DNA of 64,000 nt from CAZEVY01 sp964515555 (GTDB lineage: Bacteria; Acidobacteriota; Terriglobia; Bryobacterales; Bryobacteraceae): assembly GCA_964515555.1 (NCBI GenBank), contig CAZEVY010000017.1, forward strand, positions 13,797-77,796, in the 5' to 3' direction. The position numbers were made by a program, and so were the translations under genes. This document shows, one piece after another, positions 36,053 to 45,164 of the stretch. The notes below the pieces were generated by a model. That model did not search any database and was not told the DNA's origin. It was given only the letters and a program-made list of their open reading frames with translations. Position 1 is the first letter of the stretch. The number at the start of each line of letters is the position of its first letter.

Positions 36053-36780
36053 AGATCGCGGTAGCTCACCAGCTCCACTCCCGAATCTTCCAGCGCGCGC
36101 CGCGCTTCGGGCGACGTCAGCGCCTCCATCTCGCGCACGCGATGCTCGAGCAGCCGCGTCCGCGCCGACCGCAGCTCGACGCCGCACAGCCCGGGGTGGC
36201 ACATGAATTCCGTCACGCCCGCGCGCAGGCCGCGGATCGCGGCCACCAGCTCGGGTGTGCGGAACCTCCCGGTCATCGTGAACCCGAGGAAATGGTCCGT
36301 CGTGCGGCAGCCGGAGGGCCGCAGCCAGCGGCCGGTGAACGATAACGTCCGCCGCACCCAGGGAATCCCGAACTCGCGCGCGACTCGCGCGGCCGCGGCG
36401 TGCACGACAGGGAGCATGTGCGTGTGCTTGTGCGTGTCGATGTGCGTGGGCCTCAGCCCCGCGTCGACGATCCGGCGCACCTGCGCGGCGAACTCCTCGT
36501 AGGGACGCAGCCGCCCGGCGGCCAGCGCCGCCATCAGGCGCGGGACCGTCGGCGGAAACTCGCGCGACGAGATCAGCGAGCGCCCGCCGACCAGCACCAG
36601 GTGGCAGCCGACGTCGAGCGATGGCGTGGCGCGCGCGCGGGCGACGGCGTCGTCGAAGGCGTCGCCGTTGGCCATCAGCGTGGCCGCGGTGACGATGCCT
36701 TCGACGTGCGAGCGCACGATGCCTTCGTTCACGTCGCTGGCGAAGCCGAAATCGTCGGCGTTGACGACCAGTCGCCGCAC
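36049..36780 (-). CDS. YdjC/ChbG/HpnK-type carbohydrate deacetylase
   Basis: A 243-residue protein of the YdjC-like family, which removes an acetyl group from N-acetylated sugars, or in hopanoid pathways acts as HpnK. Metal ligands are present: LVVNADDFG (Asp pair), CHLVL and THIDTHKHTHMLP (His pair), with TEFMCHPG near the end. GTG at 36780 is chosen because the family begins within four residues of the DDFG strand. It lies 44 bases downstream of mlaD, so it may be transcribed with the lipid-transport genes; with MlaDFE as neighbour an envelope-lipid role is plausible but not shown. Confidence 0.82.
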   Translation of the reverse strand: MRRLVVNADDFGFASDVNEGIVRSHVEGIVTAATLMANGDAFDDAVARARATPSLDVGCHLVLVGGRSLISSREFPPTVPRLMAALAAGRLRPYEEFAAQVRRIVDAGLRPTHIDTHKHTHMLPVVHAAAARVAREFGIPWVRRTLSFTGRWLRPSGCRTTDHFLGFTMTGRFRTPELVAAIRGLRAGVTEFMCHPGLCGVELRSARTRLLEHRVREMEALTSPEARRALEDSGVELVSYRDL

Positions 36781-36824
36781 CCCGCGGTCCGCTTGCCGCC
36801 CGGGGTCCCTGGTGCGCGCGCCGC

Positions 36825-37898
36825 TCAAAACAGCTTCAACTGGATGGTGAGGAACTTCTTGGGATTGGCGCGGAAATCCTTCATCAGCGCGTGCAGCTCG
36901 CGCGTGGCGCCGTTGATGTTCTCGTACATCTGCGGATTGGCGACGAGCTGCCCGAGCGTTCCCTGCCCGGCGTTGATCTTGTCGAGCAGCGTGTCGACGC
37001 GCCCCATCGACGCCAGGATGCGCCCGTGCAGTTCCTCCGACTTCAGGAATTTCCCCGCCGACCCCTTGCCCGCGTTCAGATCCCCGACCAGCGTCCGCAC
37101 TTCGCCGATGGTCTGCTTCAGATCGTCGTGAAGGCCGGGGTCGCGCAGCAGCTTGCCGAACGTGCCCTGGCTCGACTGGATGTCCTGAATGAAGGAGTCG
37201 ACGCGCGCCATGGTCTTGCGCATGTCCTCGAAGAGCGCGTCGTCGTTGAGCAGCCGCCCGACCGTGCCCTTGCCCGCGTTCATGGATTCGGTGAGCTTGT
37301 GCGCCTCGCTGACGGTCGCCGTGAGGCGCCGATAGAGCTCGTCGTCGGTGAGGAACTTGCCGATGCTGCCCTTGCCCGACTCCACCTGGCTGAGGATGCC
37401 GTCCAGCTTCTTGATCAGCCCTTGCAGCGCCTGCACCGCGTTGTAGCCGCTGGCGACGACCTCTTCGAAATCGCTCACGTCCTTGCTCTTGATCTCCCCG
37501 CCGGGCTTCACCGGCGTGGACTGAACGCCCTTCTTGATGTTGATGTACTTGGTCCCGAGGACGTTCTCGGCGCTGACGGCGGCTTCCGAATCGGCCGGAA
37601 TCCCCGGAAGGTCCTTCTCGTTGATGTTCAGCGTGAAGCGGACGACCCGCCTCTCTTGGGTCGATCCGGTCAGCTCCACCGCACCGACCTTGCCGACCAG
37701 GATGCCGTTGAGCCGCACCGGCGCACCCTTGGTCATGGCCGCCGAATCGCCCATGAAGGTGTAGATCGGCTGCTGGGGCTCGAACAGACCCTTCGATCCC
37801 GTCAGCAGGAACACCAGGATGCCGACCAGGATCAGGGCGATAAACGCCATCAACCCGACGCGCAACTGCGCCCATGCAACTTTCTTCGCCGAAGGCAT
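36825..37898 (-). CDS. mlaD: MCE-domain protein of the Mla lipid transport system
   Basis: A 357-residue protein with one N-terminal membrane helix (LMAFIALILVGILVFLL) and a periplasmic MCE domain (YTFMGDSAAMTKGAPVRLNG, ILVGKVGAVEL, NINEKDLPGIPADSEAAV, VLGTKYINIKKG). The last 180 residues hold five units of about 36 residues, each starting with a (G/S)(K/Q)G(T/S)xGxLL-like turn and continuing as helix, predicted to stack into a rod or tunnel as in long MCE proteins. MCE hexamers pass phospholipids between the membranes. It forms an operon with mlaE and mlaF upstream. Confidence 0.87.
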   Translation of the reverse strand: MPSAKKVAWAQLRVGLMAFIALILVGILVFLLTGSKGLFEPQQPIYTFMGDSAAMTKGAPVRLNGILVGKVGAVELTGSTQERRVVRFTLNINEKDLPGIPADSEAAVSAENVLGTKYINIKKGVQSTPVKPGGEIKSKDVSDFEEVVASGYNAVQALQGLIKKLDGILSQVESGKGSIGKFLTDDELYRRLTATVSEAHKLTESMNAGKGTVGRLLNDDALFEDMRKTMARVDSFIQDIQSSQGTFGKLLRDPGLHDDLKQTIGEVRTLVGDLNAGKGSAGKFLKSEELHGRILASMGRVDTLLDKINAGQGTLGQLVANPQMYENINGATRELHALMKDFRANPKKFLTIQLKLF

Positions 37899-37924
37899 CC
37901 TCTAGGTTTCCCGCCGCTCCTCTC

Positions 37925-38779
37925 TCAGTTTCCCTGGTCGCCGCCCGCTCCGTGACCGGCGCCGTTCGATCCGCCGTTGAGCGATTTCGCGAAACGCGAT
38001 ACGTATTCGTCGCGCGAGGCTTCCAGCTCGGGCTGCGAGCCTTCAAAGACCAGACGGCCCTCCCGTAGTACGAAGAACCGCGTGTCGGTGTTCCGGGGCT
38101 CGCCGCGCTCCAGCTTTCCGCTCTTCGGATTGTATCGATAATTCGCCAGCAAGTGCCCGTCCTGATACCGGTGCGTGGCGAGCAGCGTGGCCGTTTGGCG
38201 CAAGTCGCGCTCCTTGGCGATCAGCGTCATGATGGTGTTGGCGGTGATGGGGTCGAGCCCCGCCGTCGGCGAATCGTAGAGCAGCAGCCGTGGCGCGGTG
38301 ACGATGGCGCGCGCGATGCCGACGCGGCGGCGCATGCCGCCCGAGAGCTGGCTCGGCACTTTCTCGACGGTGTGCTCCAGCTCGACGAAGCGCAGCGCCT
38401 CCACGGCGCGCTCGCTGGCCTGATCGGCCGGACGCCGCAGCCCGCGCTGGTTCAACAGCGGATAGACGACGTTCTCCTCGATCGTCAGCGAGTCGAACAG
38501 TCCCCCCTCCTGAAAGAGCACGCCGACGCGGCTGCGCAGCTCCACAAGCTCCTGCTCCTTTTTCTCGTGCGCCGGCTCGCCGAACAGCAGCACGCGTCCC
38601 GCGTCGGGCCGGATCAAACCGATCGCCGACTTCAGCAGCACCGTCTTGCCCGACCCCGCCGCGCCCAGAATCACGCTGGTGTCGCCTTCGTCGAGGCGGA
38701 ACGAAACCCGGTCGAGCACCGTCTCGTCGTCGAAACGAACGGTGACTTCGTCGAATACAAGGACCGGTTCGTTCGCCAT
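37925..38779 (-). CDS. mlaF: Mla-type lipid ABC transporter ATPase
   Basis: A 284-residue ATPase: Walker A GAAGSGKTVLLKS, Q-loop LFQEGGLFDSLTIEENVVYPL, ABC signature QLSGGMRRRVGIARAI, Walker B RLLLYDSPTAGLDPITANTI (Ser in place of the usual Glu before PTAGLD) and the His switch LLATHRYQD. The SP instead of EP in Walker B is common in MlaF-type ATPases. The ATG at 38779 follows mlaE by five bases. It energises lipid transfer through MlaE/MlaD. The tail is Gly- and Asn-rich and not conserved. Confidence 0.88.
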   Translation of the reverse strand: MANEPVLVFDEVTVRFDDETVLDRVSFRLDEGDTSVILGAAGSGKTVLLKSAIGLIRPDAGRVLLFGEPAHEKKEQELVELRSRVGVLFQEGGLFDSLTIEENVVYPLLNQRGLRRPADQASERAVEALRFVELEHTVEKVPSQLSGGMRRRVGIARAIVTAPRLLLYDSPTAGLDPITANTIMTLIAKERDLRQTATLLATHRYQDGHLLANYRYNPKSGKLERGEPRNTDTRFFVLREGRLVFEGSQPELEASRDEYVSRFAKSLNGGSNGAGHGAGGDQGN

Positions 38780-38784
38780 GCCGC

Positions 38785-39576
38785 TCACAGGTTCACGAAG
38801 AAATTCCCGATGAAGAACGTCAGCACGAAAACCCACACCGAAGCGACCACCACCGCCCGCGTCGTCGCCAGGCCGACGCCCTGCGTGCCGCCCGTCGTCC
38901 GCATGCCGTAGAAGCAGCCCACCAGCGCGATCACGATGGCGAAGGCGAACGGCTTGATGAGCCCCTGCGCCAGATCGTTGTACTCGATGGCCTGCTGCGC
39001 CTTGCTCCAGTACTGCGCGCCCGTGGTCAGCTTTAAGTAAGGAACGGACACCAGGTATCCGCCGACCAGCCCCAGGAAGTCCGCGATGATCGTCAGCAGC
39101 GGCAGCACCACGGCGGTCGCCACCAGCCGCGGCTTGACGAGCTTGGCGATGGGGTCGGTGCCCAGCGCGCGCATGGCGTCGATCTGCTCGGTCACCTTCA
39201 TCGACCCCAGTTCGCTCGCCATGCCCGAGGCGTTGCGGCCGGCGACCATCAGCGCCGTCAGCACCGGTCCAAGCTCGCGTACCAGCGTGATCGCCACCGC
39301 GCGCCCGGCCTCGCCGCTCGCCCCGTACTGCGCCAGCGCGCGCGACATCTGCAACGCCATCACCGCGCCGCTGAAGAAGCCGGTGAGGATCACGATCGGG
39401 AGGCTGCCGACGCCGATGATGTCCATCTGCATCATCAGGTCGTCGAAATAATGCGGGCGGCGGAAGAGATTGCGGAAGGTCCTGCCCGTGAGGAGTACGA
39501 ACTCTTGGAGCCCCAGGATCGGCGATTTCAGGAACTCGAGCAATCCGCGGCAGCCCTTCGACCTCGATGCTACCAT
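38785..39576 (-). CDS. mlaE: Mla-type lipid ABC transporter permease
   Basis: A 263-residue permease with an N-terminal amphipathic helix, then five or six membrane segments. MlaE hallmarks are GFFSGAVMALQMSRALAQYGA, LVRELGPVLTALMVAGRNASGMASELGSMKVTEQIDAMRALGTDPI (the coupling helix contacting MlaF) and CFYGMRTTGGTQGVGLATTRAVV. The ATG at 39576 was chosen since the sequence from there matches the family start. It is first in the mlaE-mlaF-mlaD order and diverges from the P1 peptidase gene. The operon maintains outer-membrane lipid asymmetry or exports lipid. Confidence 0.88.
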   Translation of the reverse strand: MVASRSKGCRGLLEFLKSPILGLQEFVLLTGRTFRNLFRRPHYFDDLMMQMDIIGVGSLPIVILTGFFSGAVMALQMSRALAQYGASGEAGRAVAITLVRELGPVLTALMVAGRNASGMASELGSMKVTEQIDAMRALGTDPIAKLVKPRLVATAVVLPLLTIIADFLGLVGGYLVSVPYLKLTTGAQYWSKAQQAIEYNDLAQGLIKPFAFAIVIALVGCFYGMRTTGGTQGVGLATTRAVVVASVWVFVLTFFIGNFFVNL

Positions 39577-39603
39577 ACAGCGTAGAAGGGGCTTCCCCGC
39601 GCA

Positions 39604-40554
39604 GTGAAAGGGCTCACCGATATTCCCGGAATCCGCGTCGGGCACGCCTCGGACCTGGAAGCGCTCACCGGCTGCACCGCGATCCTGTGCGAAGCGGGCG
39701 CGGTCGCGGGCGTCGATCTGCGCGGCTCCGCGACCGGCACGCAGGAGATGGACCTGCTCAATCCCCTGCACCTGACACCGCGCATACACGCCGTCACGTT
39801 CTCGGGCGGCAGCGCCTTCGGACTCGAATCGGCGAGCGGCGTGCGGCGGTATCTCGAGCAGAAGGGCGTCGGCTTCAAAATGCCCTCGGGCGTCGTGCCC
39901 CTGGTGCCCTGCGCGATTCTCTACGACCTCGGCATCGGCAAAGCGGGCGTTCGTCCGACGCGCGAGATGGGCGAGGCCGCGGCGGCGGCGGCCACCACGG
40001 AGGCGGTAAAGGAAGGCGCCGTGGGCGCGGGGACCGGCGCGACCGTCGGGAAGCTCTTCGGGATCCGTCAGGCGATGAAGTCGGGGATCGGCTCAGCGAC
40101 CGTGTCGCTCGCCGGCGGCATCCATGTGGCGGCGCTCGCGGCCGTCAACGCCTTCGGCGACGTGCGCGATCCCGCGACCGGCAAGGTGATCGCCGGAGCG
40201 CGCGTGTCGGCCGCAAGCCGCGAGTTCGCCGATTCGTCGGCGCGCATTCTGAAGGGAGCGCGCGCGGCGGGCCGCGGCGAGAACACGACGCTGGTGGTGG
40301 TCGCCACCAACGCGCGGCTCACCAAGGTGCAGGCCACCAAGCTGGCGCAGCTCGGCGGCGCGGGCATGGCGCTGGCGCTCAGTCCCCCCTGGACCATCTA
40401 CGACGGCGATCTCACCATCGCGCTCTCGATCGGCGACGCCGAGGCGGATTTCACCTCGCTCGGCGTGGCGGCGTCGCAGGCGGTCGCCGAATCGATCGTG
40501 CGCGCGGTGCGCGCCGCGCCCTCGCTCGGCGGGCTGCCGGGGCTGGCGGGATAG
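39604..40554 (+). CDS. P1 family (S58/DmpA-type) aminopeptidase
   Basis: This 316-residue Ntn-like hydrolase cleaves itself into two chains. The start KGLTDIPGIRVGHASD, VTFSGGSAFGLESASGV, and GSATVSL motifs match the P1/S58 family. The probable self-cleavage site is the Asn-Thr step in GRGENTTLVVVATNARL, freeing a threonine (or serine in DmpA) as nucleophile. Relatives release N-terminal D- or beta-amino acids or act on specialised peptides. A GTG start is used; AGAAGGGG lies about 12 bases before it. A TACCAT box is at 39571-39576. cobQ follows after seven bases. Confidence 0.84.
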   Translation: MKGLTDIPGIRVGHASDLEALTGCTAILCEAGAVAGVDLRGSATGTQEMDLLNPLHLTPRIHAVTFSGGSAFGLESASGVRRYLEQKGVGFKMPSGVVPLVPCAILYDLGIGKAGVRPTREMGEAAAAAATTEAVKEGAVGAGTGATVGKLFGIRQAMKSGIGSATVSLAGGIHVAALAAVNAFGDVRDPATGKVIAGARVSAASREFADSSARILKGARAAGRGENTTLVVVATNARLTKVQATKLAQLGGAGMALALSPPWTIYDGDLTIALSIGDAEADFTSLGVAASQAVAESIVRAVRAAPSLGGLPGLAG

Positions 40555-40561
40555 TGCGCGC

Positions 40562-41953
40562 TTGAACGCGGCTATCTTCGTCGGCGGTACCAGCTCCAAC
40601 GCCGGAAAAAGCTGGATGGCGACGGCGCTGTGCCGTCTTCTTGTTCGCCGCGGCGTGCGTGTCGCGCCCTTCAAGGCGCAGAACATGTCGAACAATTCGT
40701 TCCCCTGCGTGGGCGGCGGCGAGATCGGCCGCGCGCAGGCGGTGCAGGCCGAAGCCTGCGGGCTGGCCCCCGAGGCCGCGATGAATCCCGTGCTCCTCAA
40801 GCCGATGGGCGACTCGCTCTCGCAGGTGATCGTCGACGGCAAGGTGTGGAAGACGATCGACGCGCGGGATTATTACCAGCACGCGCGCTACCTGCGCGAG
40901 CGCGCCCTGGCGGCCTACGAGAATCTCGCGCGGCGGTTCGACACGGTCGTCATGGAGGGCGCCGGCAGCGTCGCCGAAGTGAATCTGCACGACCGCGACT
41001 TCGCCAATCTCAGTCTGGCCGCCGAGGTTGGCGCTCGCGCGCTGCTGGTGGCCGATATCGAGCGCGGCGGCGTCTTCGCGTCGATTCTCGGGACGCTCGA
41101 CCTGCTGCCGCCCGAGCAGCGCCGCACGGTCCGCGCGTTTGCGGTGAACAAGTTTCGCGGCGACCGGTCGCTGTTCGCCGCCGGCGCCGCGTTTCTCGAG
41201 GAGAAATCGGGGCTGGCATGCCTGGGGGTGTTTCCTTTCGCGGACGGTATTCATCTCGACGCCGAGGACTCGCAGGCGCGGATGCCGGGCCCGCCGCGCC
41301 CCAACATCGCCATCGTTCGCTTTCCGCGCATCTCGAACACCACCGACTTCCGCCTGCTCGCCGGCGCCGACTGGATCGAAGCGCCCGCGCCGCGGCGCTA
41401 CGATTTCGTGATCCTGCCCGGCACCAAGTCGACCATCGCCGACCTGGAGTGGCTGCGCGCGACCGGCCTGGCCGATTGGGTCGTCGCGCAGCACGATGCG
41501 GGCGCGCGCATCATCGGCGTCTGCGGCGGCTACCAGATGCTCGGCGAGAGGATCGACGACCCGGACGGCGTCGACGGCGCGAGCGGCTCGGTCGCGGCAC
41601 TGGGGCTGCTGCCGGCGCGGACGGTGATGTCGGCGGAGAAGACCACGCGCACGCGCCGTGCGGCGACCTCGGGCGGCGCCTCCTTCGACGCTTACGAGAT
41701 TCACATGGGCCGCACCGGGATCTCCGGCGACGTCGCACCATTCGCGGTTCTCGACGACGGCGCTCGCGAGGGCGCGATGCGGGGCCGCGTCATCGGAACT
41801 TACCTGCACGGAGCGCTGGAGTCGGCGGCTGTGGTGGAGGAGATCTTCGGGATCGCGACGCACGCGGAGCCCAAGCCGGCGCACTACGACGCGCTGGCCG
41901 ACTGGCTGGAGGCGAACGCTTCGTCGGAAGCGTTACAGGGTCTGATCGGCTAG
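40562..41953 (+). CDS. cobQ: Cobyric acid synthase (CobQ/CbiP)
   Basis: CobQ amidates the b, d, e and g side chains of adenosylcobyrinic acid a,c-diamide with glutamine and ATP. The 463-residue protein shows the ATP-binding VGGTSSNAGKSWMATAL, FKAQNMSNNSF, and FVILPGTKSTIADL. The glutaminase domain has GVCGGYQMLG with the catalytic Cys321 and GTYLHGAL with the His. The TTG start sits seven bases after the P1 peptidase. It converges on btuB with four bases overlap. It is the only de novo corrin-ring amidation gene in the island; the rest is uptake and remodelling. Confidence 0.92.
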   Translation: MNAAIFVGGTSSNAGKSWMATALCRLLVRRGVRVAPFKAQNMSNNSFPCVGGGEIGRAQAVQAEACGLAPEAAMNPVLLKPMGDSLSQVIVDGKVWKTIDARDYYQHARYLRERALAAYENLARRFDTVVMEGAGSVAEVNLHDRDFANLSLAAEVGARALLVADIERGGVFASILGTLDLLPPEQRRTVRAFAVNKFRGDRSLFAAGAAFLEEKSGLACLGVFPFADGIHLDAEDSQARMPGPPRPNIAIVRFPRISNTTDFRLLAGADWIEAPAPRRYDFVILPGTKSTIADLEWLRATGLADWVVAQHDAGARIIGVCGGYQMLGERIDDPDGVDGASGSVAALGLLPARTVMSAEKTTRTRRAATSGGASFDAYEIHMGRTGISGDVAPFAVLDDGAREGAMRGRVIGTYLHGALESAAVVEEIFGIATHAEPKPAHYDALADWLEANASSEALQGLIG

Positions 41954-44382
41954 AACCCGTACCCCACTCCGATCACGAACGACGCGCGCGACGCCAGCCA
42001 CCCGTTCTGGTAATAGCGCGCGTTAAACAGGTTGTCGACCTTCCCGTACAGCCGCGCGACCTTCTTCTCGCTCTCCCACACGCGATAGCTCGCCGCGAGG
42101 TCGGCCTTAGTGTATCCCGGGAACGCAAACGCGCGAGAGCGGCTGACTGCGAAGAACGAGATGAAGTAACCGGAGCTGCGGAACAGATCGAACGTAGTGT
42201 CAAAGCGCCGCGTCCACTGGCGTGTCGCGACCAGCGTGGCCGTGTGCGCCGGCTGGCCGAACACCCGGTAGAAGCCGGCGACCGTGAGATCGCGGTCGAG
42301 ATCGGCATTGGTGTGCGTGTACGATCCGTTGAGCGTCAGCCCGCGCATGGGGCGCGACTCGAACGCCATCTCGACGCCGCGCGAAATGCCGCCCGAGCCG
42401 TTGATGTAGCCCGACGTGCGGTTGTAGGGGTCCGTGACGGGCCGGATGGCGCCCGAGAAATCGAACGCCGTGACCGAAATTACCCGCGAGTAGAACGCCG
42501 TCGCCGAAAGTCGCAGGCGGCTCGCGAACAGGTACTGATCCACTCCCGCGTCGACCGAGTTGTAGCGGTCCGGTGACAGTCTCGGGTCGCCGTAGGCGGT
42601 GAAACCCACGATGCCCGTCGCCGGGTTCGCCGAGAATCCGCCGCCGAATCGCTCGTAGAGCGCCGCCGCGCGATAGGCGTTGCCGAGGTGCGCGCGCAGT
42701 TTGGTGCCGGATCGCGGAATCAGGTACGCGACGGCGGCGTCGCCGGTGAGCGCCCGCGGTGGGGCTTCCAGGCGCACCTGCGCATAGTTGTTGGCGGCGC
42801 CGTTGGTGATGAATCGCGGGCGCGAGAGGCGGAACGCCTGCGCGCGTCCGGAGAAGGAGATCTGCAAACGCCGCCCGGCGAGCCCGAGCTGCGCGGCGCC
42901 GTAGGCCGAGTGCGCGTCCTGTTGAATGCGCGTCTCGACCTCCACCAGCCGCGGCGGCGGAAGATTGTTCACCTGGCGGTCGAAGTACGATTCACGCTCG
43001 AACTCGTACCCGCCCGTGAGGCTCAGCCATGGCGACGGCTGCGCGATGGCGCGCACGTCGGCGGTGTCGACGTCGCCGACGTATCGGCTGTAGTTGTCGG
43101 CGGCGGGCTGAAACCCGCCCCCAGCCGGACCGTTCAGAAAGACGCGACCCGTATGCACGCGCTGATAGCTCGCCTGCCAACTCGCGCGCGGCGCGATCGC
43201 GTGACGGAACGTGAAGGCGGCCGTGTAGAATCGCGACGACTTGCGGCTGTCGGGATCGTCGCGGCCGGGAACATACGTCGCCGCGCCCCACGCGGGGACT
43301 CCGCCGCCGTTGAGCGCGTCGACTCCGGCGGGCGAGAGCGGAATCGCGCGAACGAACCCGTCGGCGGGATAGTTCACCGCAGGGACGCCGCTGGTCGAAG
43401 GGCTGACGTTCAGTTGCACGAAGTCGTCGGAGGCCCACAGCCGCGCCGAAATCGACGCTCGCGAGGTAAGGTCGTAGCGCGCGAAGCCCTGCCCGCCCGT
43501 GTTGCGATAGGCGTCGTTGCCGTCGACGCCGCGCGTGATGTTGAGGTGCAGAAATCCGGCGGTGTACTTCAGGCGGTCGCCGAACGCACCGCCGCCGATG
43601 TGGCCGCGCCCACGATGGAGCCCCAGATTCCCGGCCTCGGCCTGCACGTCGCCGAAGAAGGGCCCGCCGCCTTCGGCAGTCACCACGTTGACGACTCCGC
43701 CGACGGCGTTGGTGCCGTAGAGCGACGATCCCGAGCCGCGCAGCACCTCGACGCGATCGGCGCCGATGAAGTGGAGCGCGGGGACGAAGGAGCTGGCGTC
43801 GGATTGCAGCGCCGAGGCGTCGCGAAAGCGCAGGCCGTCGACCAGCACCGCCGCGGCGTCGGGGCGCAGTCCGCGCAGGCGGATGCTGGTGTTCTGCCCC
43901 GGCCCGCCGCCGTTGGTGATCAGCACGCCCGGCGTGTTGCGGAGGATTTCGCTGAGCGAGTACTCGTTGCGGTCGCGGATGTCGGCTCCGGTGATCAGCG
44001 TGACGGCCTTCGAGATTTCGTCGAGCTGCTGCGGCGCACCCCCGGCGGTGACCACCACCGACTGGCTCACGCCCGCCAGCGCGAGCGCGACGTCGGCGGT
44101 CGCGCCGGTCTTATCGATGCGCACGGCCGTCGTCGCACCGCGGAAGTGTTCCTTCTCCACTTCCAGGAGAAAAAGCCCCGCCGCCAGGCGCTCGAACCGA
44201 TAGTCGCCGCCATTCGACGTCGACGTCCGGAGCACCGCGCCCGTGTCCTGGCGATGCAGCCGCACCTCGGCGCCGGCGACCGCGGCTCCCTGCGGATCGG
44301 TCACGCGGCCGCGGAGCGTGGCCGCGTCCTGCGCCGCGAGAAGACCCGCGGTCAAAGCTAGAATCGGCAGAACTCGGAACAT
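41950..44382 (-). CDS. btuB: TonB-dependent receptor, probable cobalamin receptor
   Basis: An 810-residue outer-membrane receptor. It has a signal peptide (LPILALTAGLLAAQ), a carboxypeptidase-regulatory-like domain (RGRVTDPQGAAVAGAEVRL), then the plug (EISKAVTLITGADIRDRNEYSLSEILRNTPGV, IRLRGLRPDAAAVLVDG, VEVLRGSGSSLYGTNAVGGVVN) and a 22-strand beta-barrel ending in SFVIGVGYGF with terminal Phe. The ATG overlaps the btuD stop by one base (TGATG). The substrate call as corrinoid rests on the btuFCD neighbours and the upstream riboswitch, not on the barrel itself. Confidence 0.86.
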   Translation of the reverse strand: MFRVLPILALTAGLLAAQDAATLRGRVTDPQGAAVAGAEVRLHRQDTGAVLRTSTSNGGDYRFERLAAGLFLLEVEKEHFRGATTAVRIDKTGATADVALALAGVSQSVVVTAGGAPQQLDEISKAVTLITGADIRDRNEYSLSEILRNTPGVLITNGGGPGQNTSIRLRGLRPDAAAVLVDGLRFRDASALQSDASSFVPALHFIGADRVEVLRGSGSSLYGTNAVGGVVNVVTAEGGGPFFGDVQAEAGNLGLHRGRGHIGGGAFGDRLKYTAGFLHLNITRGVDGNDAYRNTGGQGFARYDLTSRASISARLWASDDFVQLNVSPSTSGVPAVNYPADGFVRAIPLSPAGVDALNGGGVPAWGAATYVPGRDDPDSRKSSRFYTAAFTFRHAIAPRASWQASYQRVHTGRVFLNGPAGGGFQPAADNYSRYVGDVDTADVRAIAQPSPWLSLTGGYEFERESYFDRQVNNLPPPRLVEVETRIQQDAHSAYGAAQLGLAGRRLQISFSGRAQAFRLSRPRFITNGAANNYAQVRLEAPPRALTGDAAVAYLIPRSGTKLRAHLGNAYRAAALYERFGGGFSANPATGIVGFTAYGDPRLSPDRYNSVDAGVDQYLFASRLRLSATAFYSRVISVTAFDFSGAIRPVTDPYNRTSGYINGSGGISRGVEMAFESRPMRGLTLNGSYTHTNADLDRDLTVAGFYRVFGQPAHTATLVATRQWTRRFDTTFDLFRSSGYFISFFAVSRSRAFAFPGYTKADLAASYRVWESEKKVARLYGKVDNLFNARYYQNGWLASRASFVIGVGYGF

Positions 44383-45164
44383 CACGTTGCGTCCTTTCGG
44401 TGAAAAACGAAAACGGGCTGTCCATCGCCGGCGGCGAGGATCTCCGGGCTTACCCCGAACACGCGGCGGATGGCGTCGGACGTCAGCACCTGGTCGCGCG
44501 CGCCGCAAGCGGCCACGCGGCCGCGGTCGATCATGGTGACGAGGGTGGCGTAGCGCGCCACAGCGTTGAGGTCGTGGGTCGCCAGTGCGATCGCATGACC
44601 GGAGCGGGCGAGCGCGGCGCACAGGTCGAGAATCTCGATGGCGTGCTGCACGTCGAGATTTGCCGTCGGCTCGTCGAGCAGGATGAACTCCGGCTCCACC
44701 GCCAGGCTGCGCGCGATCAGCACGCGCTGGCGCTCGCCGCCCGAGAGTCCGTTCACGGGGCGATCGCGCAGCGCCGCCACATCGCAGCGCTCCAGCGCCG
44801 ATTCGATAGCGCGGCGGTCGGCCGAGCTCTCCGCGCCGAATCGCCCGCGATGCGGGTGCCGGCCCATGGCGACGATCTCGCCGGCGGTGAACGCGAAGTC
44901 GAGCCCCGCGTCCTGCGGCACGTAGGCGACGCGACGCGCGATCTCCCGGCGCGAGAATTCCGCGAGTGGCTTCCCGTCGAGCGCCACCGACCCCGCGGCC
45001 ACGGGCCACAGGCCCGCCAGCGCGCGCATCAGCGTGCTCTTGCCGCCGCCGTTCGGCCCGACGATGGCGTGCAGGTCGCCCGAGGCGAGACGGAATCCGG
45101 CGCCGGTGAGAATGCGCCTTCCGCCGCGGTCCACCGCGATGTGGCGCGCTTCGAGCGTCGTCAT
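44382..45164 (-). CDS. btuD: Cobalamin ABC transporter ATPase
   Basis: A 260-residue ATPase: Walker A VGPNGGGKSTLMRAL, Q-loop YVPQDAGLDFAFTAGEIV, ABC signature NGLSGGERQRVLIARSLAV, Walker B FILLDEPTANLD and His switch ALATHDLNAVA. It matches FecE/BtuD-type ATPases. The ATG overlaps the btuC stop (ATGA) and the TGA overlaps the btuB ATG, so the three are translated in chain. It drives corrinoid import through BtuC. Confidence 0.9.
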   Translation of the reverse strand: MTTLEARHIAVDRGGRRILTGAGFRLASGDLHAIVGPNGGGKSTLMRALAGLWPVAAGSVALDGKPLAEFSRREIARRVAYVPQDAGLDFAFTAGEIVAMGRHPHRGRFGAESSADRRAIESALERCDVAALRDRPVNGLSGGERQRVLIARSLAVEPEFILLDEPTANLDVQHAIEILDLCAALARSGHAIALATHDLNAVARYATLVTMIDRGRVAACGARDQVLTSDAIRRVFGVSPEILAAGDGQPVFVFHRKDAT

